Positions 17,040 to 24,198 of a stretch of 24,198 nucleotides of DNA are shown here, one piece after another. The position numbers and the translations under genes were made by a program. This DNA is from Priapulus caudatus. Lineage: Eukaryota > Priapulida > Priapulimorpha > Priapulimorphida > Priapulidae. Positions within the stretch are counted from its first letter, which is position 1; each line of letters begins with the position of its first letter. The DNA lies in the NCBI RefSeq assembly GCF_000485595.1, contig NW_014577935.1:73972-98169 (forward strand), given 5' to 3'. The notes beneath the pieces are model-generated. The model saw nothing but the letters and a program-made list of their open reading frames with translations. It searched no databases and was not told the origin of the DNA.

Positions 17040-17188
17040 CAATAATTTTCATATATTGACTGGACTAGAGGGAGAGGGAGAGAGAGAGATGTGTGTGTAG
17101 AGCGCATGCGTCCGTCCTTATATAGGAGGCAGAAGAGCGCGCGCGACACAGATGCCTGGTCGAAGTATGCCTGCTGCAGCCTGCAACC
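17039..17188. other. unique spacer, no gene seen
   Basis: About 150 bp with TTATATAGG at 17117, which is TATA-like but has no supported gene beside it. Confidence 0.4.
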
Positions 17189-17650
17189 GTTCACCTGCAA
17201 GTATTATCTACATGCAACCACCATGCACCTGTAATCACCACGTACCTCGTGCTTACATGTAAGTATTATCTACCTGTAATCACCATGTAGGCCTACCTGT
17301 AATCACCATCTACCTGTAATCACCATCTACCTCGTGCTTACGTGTAGGTATCACTTAACTGTAATCATAATGTAGCTGTAATCACCATGTACCTGTAAAT
17401 ACCATGTACCTGTAAATATCATTGACATGTAAATATCATGGACCTGTAAATACCATATACCTGTAAATACCATGTACTTGTAATGACCATGTACCTGTAA
17501 TCACCATGTACCTGTAAATACCATATACATGTAAATACCATGTATCTGTAATCACCATGTACCTGTAAATGCCATGTACCTGTAAATATCAGGTACCTGT
17601 AAATATCATGTACCTGTAAATATCATGTACCTGTACTATTTCCCTGTAAG
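17189..17650. repeat. 17-bp tandem repeat array
   Basis: The unit is close to CTGTAAATACCATGTAC, about 26 copies. The left part is more varied, with a longer pattern that includes TACCTCGTGCTTAC twice (about 17244 and 17328). Confidence 0.9.
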
Positions 17651-17830
17651 TTTACGTTCACCTTAAGTTCTTGTTACGTGTAAACTACGCGTGTATGTGT
17701 GTGATACGCGTGCGTGCGTGCTTGCGTGTATGTGTGCGTGTACGTCACATGGGTACGTGTACGTGTACGTCACATGCGTTTGCGTGCGCGTATTGCGTGT
17801 ACGTGTAGGTGTCCATACATCCATACATAT
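17651..17830. repeat. alternating GT/ACGT-rich tract
   Basis: Repeats of GTGCGTGTACGTCACATG type, with TACGTCACATG at about 17740 and 17768. Purine-pyrimidine alternation. No gene. Confidence 0.6.
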
Positions 17831-18107
17831 GCGCACGATCGCGCAAACACACACTACGACGAACTGAATGCCAATTTGAACGTATAATATATATACGTAT
17901 TTAAGCCGTATGTTGTTGTTGTGGGTAGATATCCTAGCTGTGCCGTCGAAGTAGAACAGCAGAAAGATTCCGGTGACAATGTGCGGGCGTCACTAGCAAC
18001 GTTGTCACATTTCACCCGCTGGGAAATCACGCAGAGCAAAACTCGCTGCGAATATTTTCTGTTGTTTATATACCCCGCAGCGAATGATGTGAATATAAAA
18101 TAAAAAG

Positions 18108-18108
<1 letters not shown>
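17831..18108. other. unique sequence, no recognised gene
   Basis: Frames of about 60 residues exist on both strands, but neither has a recognisable motif or both splice signals. It is the least repetitive stretch between 15.2 and 18.7 kb. Confidence 0.4.

Positions 18109-18160
<52 letters not shown>
18109..18160. repeat. (TA)n microsatellite
   Basis: A long pure TA run, about 22 units. Confidence 0.97.
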
Positions 18161-18162
<2 letters not shown>

Positions 18163-18224
18163 GAAGGTTAATGGAAGAAGATCACACATACACACCCGCC
18201 CTCGCGCTCACATCCCACTTAGAT

Positions 18225-18490
18225 GTGTGTCGGTGTTAGATGCATGTTACATAATATTATATGCAACAGTAGATAATAGAGAATTCCCTATTATCTACTT
18301 CTGATATATGTTATATATGTGCATATTATGTGTTATGATATGTGGTAAAGGTTGGTTGCACGTTACATAATATAGATGTATAATGTTATATATATGTATA
18401 TAATGTGTTAGGATATGAGTTAGAGGTTAGATGCACGTTACATATATAAATGTATAATGTTATATATGTGTATATTATGTGTTAGGATAT
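18225..18490. repeat. ~75-bp tandem repeat, three copies, one with a palindromic insert
   Basis: Copies contain GTTACATA-type sequence followed by TATAATGTTATATATGTGTA and GTGTTAGGATAT. GTTAC words are at 18246, 18362 and 18437: the second interval is 75 bp, the first 116 bp, because a segment including a 32-bp palindrome lies within it. Confidence 0.75.
18268..18299. repeat. 32-bp near-perfect palindrome
   Basis: The arms AGTAGATAATAG and CTATTATCTACT are perfect 12-bp inverses around a GAATTC centre, with a single mismatched pair between arm and centre. It would form a stable cruciform or hairpin. Confidence 0.8.
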
Positions 18491-18497
18491 ATATATA

Positions 18498-18538
<41 letters not shown>

Positions 18539-18573
18539 GGGTGTGGCTGTGTGGTAGTGTGGTGTATTGTGTG

Positions 18574-18632
<59 letters not shown>
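18485..18632. repeat. (TA)n then (TG)n microsatellite
   Basis: TA at 18487-18510, then TG runs to 18632 with GGGGTGTGGCTGTGTGG interruptions. Confidence 0.95.
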
Positions 18633-18634
<2 letters not shown>

Positions 18635-18745
18635 TATTTGTGCGTATGTAAATATTACAAATATATGTTAATTAGAGAAATTAAATATTGAGCTGAAGCA
18701 TGTCTAACATTAGTACGGTACATATTAATAATAATAATGATAGGA

Positions 18746-18783
18746 AGAAGAAGAAGAAGAAGAAGAAGAAGAAGAAGAAGAAG
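18746..18783. repeat. (AAG)n microsatellite, left edge of the tandem duplication
   Basis: A pure GAA/AAG run. The equivalent run in the second copy is at 20008-20028. GGACTAGCGATAT follows in both. Confidence 0.9.
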
Positions 18784-18926
18784 AGGACTAGCGATATCAC
18801 CAGCATTCTTGTTAGACAATGAAACGCAGTTGTGTGACTCTTTATAATTTCAGGAAATTTAGGATTTAGTGAATAGAAGAGCGCTGTTTGACGCTGTCAG
18901 TGTAGATCCAACCACCAGCTTTGAGT

Positions 18927-19007
18927 ATGCGCAGTAACAATGTGACGGGAGAGAAGAAGCGGAGGAGATGTGTGAAGCACTCTACGAACTTGTGCCGCCG
19001 ATACCTG
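18927..19007 (+). pseudogene. candidate short exon, copy 1, frame broken by one base
   Basis: ATG at 18927 to the donor CCTG|GTAAGT at 19007/19008. The peptide starts MRSNNVTGEK and then shifts frame at GAGAAGAAGCGG, where copy 2 has one more G. The end of the exon in the other frame still reads MCEALYELVPPIP. Protein not recognised. Confidence 0.3.
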
Positions 19008-19017
19008 GTAAGTCACG

Positions 19018-19332
19018 GCACGCAAGCACGCACGCACCGCAGCGCGCGCGCCACACACACACACACACACGCGCACGCACGGCCACGCACGCACGCAGCA
19101 AGCACGCACACACACGCACGCACGCACGCACGTACACGCACGCACGCACGCACGCAGCACGCACACACACACGCACGCCCATATACCACAGCACATACAC
19201 GCACGCACACACACACGCATGCCCACGACACGCAGACGCACGCACGCACGCACGTACGCACACCATACACACGCACGCACACACACTAAACGCCAACACA
19301 CACACAACACACACACACACACACACACCACA

Positions 19333-19373
<41 letters not shown>

Positions 19374-19470
19374 ACACACGCGCACACACAGAGAGAGAGA
19401 CACACACGCACACACACGCACGCGGCACACACACACAGACGCGCGCGCACTCGCACGCACGCACACGCAC
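19018..19470. repeat. (CA)n/(GCAC)n microsatellite, copy 1
   Basis: GCACGCAC and CACACA runs starting just after the GTAAGT donor-like site. Open frames in it are artefacts. Confidence 0.95.
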
Positions 19471-19979
19471 GACATTATAGTGTATGGTAGATATTAGTAG
19501 TGCCATTGACAGCAAGGAGGGTGGGAAGAAGACGAAAAGTCATAATTATTGCCTTTACTTTCTCGTTGAAATATTTTTCAACGCATCTCAAAAGTGAAGT
19601 CCTTATATTTAATTGAAATGGAGAAATAGAACAGTCATCTGTAAGGACGACATATCACATATATTTTATTTTCCTCGTGGAAATGTTCTGCACATTTATG
19701 GATAGTAAATTATTTTTATTTAATAGAAATGTGGAGATGAAGCAACAGTGTCTAAAGACGACATGTCATATTTATTTTATTTTTTATCATGTAAATATTT
19801 TTCAAATTCATCTGGAAAGTGAATTACATGAATTCAAATTAACAGGAGCTACAGAGCCAAACTATTTCTATGCGTTTATTGAGTCAATCTATTGCAATCT
19901 TATCTAAAAGGTTATCTACATATAATATGTCATATTTACATTCTATTTATTGCTCATATTTATATTGAGAATTTGATTC

Positions 19980-19980
19980 N
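19980..19980. other. single ambiguous base N at a duplication junction
   Basis: The only N in the window. It lies exactly between the two duplicated blocks, at the end of copy 1 (TTTGATTC) and just before the purine-rich start of copy 2. Confidence 0.95.
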
Positions 19981-20179
19981 AGAAAAAGAAGCAGCAGCAG
20001 TAGCAGAAAAAGAAGAAGAAGAAGAAGAATAGGACTAGCGATATGCAATCACCAGCATTCTAGTTAGGCAATGAAACGCAGTTGTGTGACTCTTTATGTT
20101 TTCAGGAAATTTAGGATTTCGTGAATAGAAGAGCGCTGTTTGACGCTGTCAGTGTAGATCCAACCAACTAGCTTTGAGT

Positions 20180-20261
20180 ATGCGCAGTAACAATGTGACG
20201 GGAGAGAAGGAAGCGGAGGAGATGTGTGAAGCACTCTACGAACTTGTGCCGCCGATACCTG
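20180..20261 (+). CDS. candidate short first coding exon, copy 2
   Basis: ATG at 20180 opens a frame to the donor CCTG|GTAAGT at 20261/20262: MRSNNVTGEK, then AEEMCEALYELVPPIP. The frame is open back to about 20150, so it could also be an internal exon using CAG|TGT or CAG|TAA as acceptor. Composition and the perfect donor look coding, but I do not recognise the protein and found no convincing following exon. TTCCCGCAG at 21271-21279 is a possible acceptor, but the joined frame stops after about 10 codons. Treat as tentative. Confidence 0.3.
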
Positions 20262-20267
20262 GTAAGT

Positions 20268-20538
20268 CACGCACGCAAGCACGCACGCACGCACGCGCGC
20301 GCGCACACACACACACACGCCGCACGCACGCACGCACGCACGCAAGCAAGCACGCACACACACGCACGCACGCACGCACGCACGTACACGCACGCACGCA
20401 CGCAAGCACGCACACACACACGCACGCCCATACACACAGACACATACACGCACGCACACACACACACACGCATGCCCACACACGCAGACGCACGCCACGC
20501 ACGCACGCACACACATACACACGCACGCACACACATAA

Positions 20539-20606
<68 letters not shown>

Positions 20607-20725
20607 AGAGACACACGCACACACACACACACACAGAGAGACACACGTACACACACGCACGCGACACACACACACAAGAGAACGCCAGCGCCGGACGGTC
20701 GCGACGGCACGCACACGCACGACAT
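20268..20725. repeat. (CA)n/(GCAC)n microsatellite, copy 2
   Basis: The counterpart of 19018-19470, with a longer uninterrupted CA run at 20540-20602. Confidence 0.95.
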
Positions 20726-21250
20726 TATAGTGTATGAGCATTATTAAGTACATGCCATTGACAGCAAGGAGGGGGGAAGTAAGACGAAAAGTCAAATATT
20801 GCCTTTACCTTTCTCGTTGAAATATTGTCAACCGCACTTCAAAAAGTGAATCCTATATTAATTGAAATGGAGAAAATAGAACAGATCATCTGTAAGGACG
20901 ACATAGATCACATATAGTGAGTTTCCTGTGGAAGAAGATCGAAAAAAAAAATGTTTCGGCACATTAGGTATAGTAAAATAATTTATTAATAAAGAAATGT
21001 GAATGAACAACAGGGTCTAAAGACGACAGGTCATATTAACTTTGTTTTTTTGTTTTTATTTTATCATGTAATATTGTCAAATTCATCGAAAGTGAATACA
21101 TGAATCAAATAAAACAGGAGCCTACAGAGCCAAACTAGTTCTAACTCGTTTATTGAGTCAATCCTATTGCAAATCTTAGTCTAAAGGGATCTACATAGTA
21201 TATGTCCATAATACATTCTAGTATGGCCATACTTACATGAGAATTTGATC

Positions 21251-21540
21251 TGCGACGTCTAATCTCCGTGGTTCCCGCAGCGCGTCTCCTCGTTCATTTC
21301 CTCAGTTTCATTTAACCCCGCCTGACCTCAAAATGAGCGCAGAAGACTCAATATAGCGCTTCTCTATTTATCTAATGTCTAAGCATCTAACCACTGATGC
21401 TGTATGTGAGATGGTGCTTACATGCGATGAGTATAAGGCTGTTTTTGGCCTGTACTACGAATGTTCTGGCGACTTGCAGACAACTCCGTTAGAAGCATAT
21501 ACTTGTTCATCTTTGCTCATCTTAATTCATCTCCATCTAC
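21251..21540. other. unique sequence after the duplication, no gene seen
   Basis: About 290 bp. It has an acceptor-like TTCCCGCAG at 21271-21279 but no sustained frame after it. Confidence 0.4.
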
Positions 21541-22500
21541 TTCTCATCTAGACTCTATCGCGCCGCGCAGCCACTCTTGCTTTCCAAATCCGGGCTCTTC
21601 CCTTTCACCTCTATACTGTTAATTCTACCTATTCGGTTCTTATCTCTTCCCCACTCTTCTCTACCGCAATTCTTGTTGCTATTCCCTGTTTTCACTATCT
21701 CTCCCCGCTTCCTTCCCTCCCCCTCCCTCTCTCCTCCTTCCCTCCCTCCCTCGCTCCCCTTCTGCCTTTCCCTCGCCTCTCTCCCTCCCTCCCGCATCTC
21801 TTCTTGTCACTCTTTTGCTTCTATCCTCTCCTCTCTTCTCTCGCTCCTCCTCCTCTCTCTCTCTCTCGTCTCCCTCCTCCACCTCCCTCTCGTCTCTTGC
21901 TCTTCTCGCCTGTCCCTCTCTCCGCTCACTCGCTCCTCTCGCTCACTCTCTCTCTCCGCTCACCGATCCTCTCCCTCCCTCTCGCCTGCCCCGGCCTCTC
22001 GTCTTCCTCGCCTCTCGCCGCCTTCATCTCCCCCTCCCTACCTCTCTATGCAACGCCTCTCTATTCCCGCCTCTCTCTCTCTCGGTCCTCTTCGGCCCCC
22101 TCCTCTCGTCTTGTCGTCTCTCTGTCGTCCTCCCTCTTTCCTCGCTCGTCCCGCTGCCGTCGCCTCGGTCTTCCTTCCTCTGCGTGCCTCTCTCGTCCTG
22201 CTCTCTCGGGCGTCCGTCTGCCTCTCTTCTCTCTCCCGTCATCTCTCTCTCCCCCGCCTCTCACCCTCCTCCTTTCTCACAGCGTCCTATCCCCTCTCTC
22301 CTCTCCCGCTCTGCTCGAGCCTCTACCCTCATCGCTCCCCTCTGCTCTCTCTCTGCTCTTTCTCCTCCTCTCCTTCCCCCCTCTCCCCCTCACTCTCTCT
22401 CTCCCTCTCCTCTCACACCTCGCCACTCTACTCTCTCTGCATCTTGCCGCTCGTACTGCCGCGCTCTCCGCGTGTTCTCTCTCGCATCGCCCTCTCGGAG
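21541..22500. repeat. CT-rich tract with CG interruptions
   Basis: CTCTC and CCTCCCT runs with many TCGC and TCGTC words. Three overlapping + frames of more than 230 codons are open, all Ser/Leu/Pro-rich; frame openness reflects composition, not coding. Confidence 0.92.
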
Positions 22501-22742
22501 AGTTATGGCCGATATTTAGCGCATTGAGTGAATCCGGGATTAACAAACTGGAGCGAGCCTGACATACGCCACCGTTCTGAAGGCAACCTTGCATCACCTT
22601 AGCTCATCACCATAAGCAAAACCCGATCGCGTGTCGGTCGTCCTGAAACTCTATTGGAATTATTATTATTATATTATAGTATTATCCAAAACGGGTGCGC
22701 ATCGAAAATATGTGAACCGGCCATGATGTATTACGGAACATA
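22501..22742. other. unique island between CT tracts, no gene seen
   Basis: About 240 bp of mixed sequence with a short (ATT)n run at 22660-22672. No frame or motif recognised. Confidence 0.45.
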
Positions 22743-22762
22743 GCTGCTTCCTTTCTCCTCCA

Positions 22763-22806
<44 letters not shown>

Positions 22807-23707
22807 TCGCAGTCGCTCTCTCTCTCCTATCTGCCGTCTCCGTCTCTATCTCTACTGTCTATCTCTCGTATCCCTCCTCACCCCCCTCTCCCTGCTCTAT
22901 CTTCTCTCTCCCGTCTTCTCTGCTCTCTCGCGTCCCTCTCGCGCGCGCTCTCATCCTCATCTCTCGTCTCTCTCTCTGTCATATTAATAATAATATGATA
23001 TATATAAATATATATATCTCCCTATGCCTCTCTCCTCATATATATTATATAAGATAATCTCGCTCCCCTTCTCTCTCCCTCCTCCTCCTTCTCTCTCTCT
23101 CTCTCTCTCGCTTGCTCGGTTCCTCTCTCTCTCTCTCTCTCGCTCCCACTTCTCTCTCCTTCCCCCTCTTTCCATATCTCTCTCTCTCGCTCGCTCGCTC
23201 TCCCTTTCTCTCCCTCTCTCTCTGTCTCGCTTGCTCGGTTCCTCTCTTACTCTCTCGCTTGCTCGGTTCCTCTCTCTCTCGCTTGCTCTGTTCCTCTCTT
23301 ACTTTGGCGCGCGCCCTTTTCTCTCTATATATCTATCTATCGGTCTCTCTCGCTCTCTATCTCTCTCTCTATCTCTCTCTCTCTCTCTCTCTCGCTCGCT
23401 TTCTACCCCACTATCTCGTTCACTTTCTCTCCTTATCTCGTTGTCTATCTCCCTCTATCTAGTTGCCTATCTCCCTCTATCTCGTTGTCTCTCTCTCTCT
23501 CTCTCTCTCTATCTCGTTCTCTCTCTCTCTATCTCGTTGTCTCTCTCCCTCTATATCGTGTCTCTCTCCCTCTATCTCCTTGTCTCTCTCCCTCTATCTC
23601 ATTGTCTCTCTCCCTCTACCTCGTTGTCTATCTCTCTCTATCTCGTTGTCTATCTCCCTCTATATCGTTGTCTCTCTCCGTCCATCTTGCTGTCTCTCTC
23701 TCTTTAA
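22743..23707. repeat. CT-rich tract with a 22-bp tandem repeat in its right part
   Basis: (CT)n broken by an AT-rich piece at 22981-23055. From about 23436 to 23700 a 22-bp unit like CGTTGTCTCTCTCCCTCTAT recurs about 12 times. Around 23110-23290, TCGCTTGCTCGGTTCCTCTC repeats. Confidence 0.92.
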
Positions 23708-23838
23708 ATAAGCTATGTTATCCTCTATCTCACTGTCTCTCGTTCAGTTTATATCGTCATAACGTTATTACCTTCTAAGGTCACACGACACTCAGTAATA
23801 TTAGCCTTAGGTAATATCACGTGAAGAGATAAATGCTC
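23708..23838. other. short unique island
   Basis: About 130 bp, no gene or motif recognised. Confidence 0.4.
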
Positions 23839-23865
23839 TCTCTCTCTTTTTATATTTCTCTCTCA

Positions 23866-23910
<45 letters not shown>

Positions 23911-23989
23911 TCTTGATCTCTCCCTCTCTCTATCTCTCCCTCTATCTCCCTTTCACTTGCGCTCTACTCTCTCTCTCTCTCTCGCTCTT

Positions 23990-24024
<35 letters not shown>

Positions 24025-24198
24025 TTCTATCTCTCCTTCGCTCTCCCTTTCGCTCGCGCTCTACTCTCCCTCCCTCTCTCTTACTCTCTCCCTCTCTCTT
24101 TCCCTTGCTCGGTTCCTCTCTTTCTCTCCCCTCTCTATCTCCCCGTCTCTCTCCCTTTCGCTCTCGCTCTACTCTCCCTCCCTCTCTCTCTGTCTCTC
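23839..24198. repeat. CT-rich tract continuing past the window end
   Basis: (CT)n with TTTCGCTC and GCGCTCTACTCTCCCTCCCT repeats (about 23959, 24055 and 24166). Confidence 0.95.

Larger units (their letters stand above)
18746..19979 (+). repeat. ~1.24-kb tandem duplication, copy 1
   Basis: The order is AAG run, unique segment with an exon-like frame, GTAAGT donor, CA/GCAC microsatellite (19018-19470), then ~500 bp of AT-rich unique sequence. The whole block is repeated at 19981-21250. This copy reads smoothly outside the microsatellite. Confidence 0.9.
19981..21250 (+). repeat. ~1.24-kb tandem duplication, copy 2 (indel-rich)
   Basis: The same order of parts as copy 1. The AT-rich part after 20750 differs from copy 1 mainly by single-base gains and losses (for example GGGGGGAAG against GGGTGGGAAG, and shortened T runs), unlike ordinary point divergence. 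Confidence 0.9.

Noticed and set aside
15732-17052. 436-codon minus-strand frame and overlapping frames
   Set aside because: Pure product of GA, GATA and CA simple repeats; no domain or mixed composition.
17115-17125. SRF CArG-like CCTTATATAGG
   Set aside because: It has seven A/T bases between CC and GG instead of six and no supported gene nearby.
17990-18001. RFX/X-box-like GTCACTAGCAAC
   Set aside because: One mismatch to the consensus and no gene beside it.
17854-18195. 113-codon minus-strand frame
   Set aside because: It includes the TA microsatellite (Tyr-Ile run); the rest shows no recognisable domain.
21577-22562. Three overlapping + frames of 234-316 codons
   Set aside because: Ser/Leu/Pro-rich translation of a CT tract in all three frames at once, which real genes do not show.

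Overview
This is animal nuclear DNA, most likely from an invertebrate. The evidence is an intron-split alpha-tubulin gene with a TATA promoter and poly(A) signal, hAT-type and LINE-type mobile-element remnants, and very large amounts of microsatellite and minisatellite DNA. I cannot name the species. Only one gene is recognisable, on the + strand; nothing in the window looks bacterial, viral or plasmid-derived. Layout: 1-860 holds short hairpin repeats, a probable non-LTR retrotransposon 3' tail and an 11-copy 43-bp minisatellite. 861-7320 is the alpha-tubulin gene: TATA box 1126-1133, exon 1 ending in the lone ATG (1272-1274), a damaged-looking exon 2 (about 1911-2147), exon 3 (5445-5746), exon 4 (6158-6985, stop TAG) and a poly(A) signal at 7298-7303. 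The introns carry a CRE and two AP-1-like sites, one copy of a dispersed repeat, and a 700-bp CT tract that runs up to the exon 3 splice acceptor. 7711-8236 is a hAT-like MITE with matching 8-bp target duplications. 8304-14964 is a modular repeat zone: block L, a short 84-bp satellite, block R, then a second block L followed by about 4.5 kb of the same satellite. 14965-18735 is mostly microsatellite (CA, GATA, GA, TG, TA) plus a 17-bp and a 75-bp tandem repeat. 18736-21250 is a ~1.24-kb tandem duplication joined at a single N (19980); each copy carries a short exon-like reading frame with a GTAAGT donor. 21251-24198 is mostly CT-rich simple sequence. Two themes stand out. First, sequence quality appears to vary: exon 2, the middle of the long satellite and the second copy of the duplication are all dense in single-base indels, while neighbouring sequence is clean. 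Long-read assembly error is therefore a serious alternative to real biology in those places. Second, the gene is embedded in structured repeats: hairpin minisatellites upstream, a dispersed repeat with triplets of nuclear-receptor half-sites (AGGTCA at 7-bp spacing) in intron 2 and downstream, and a 27-bp repeat starting 1 base after the stop codon. I found no convincing new protein system.
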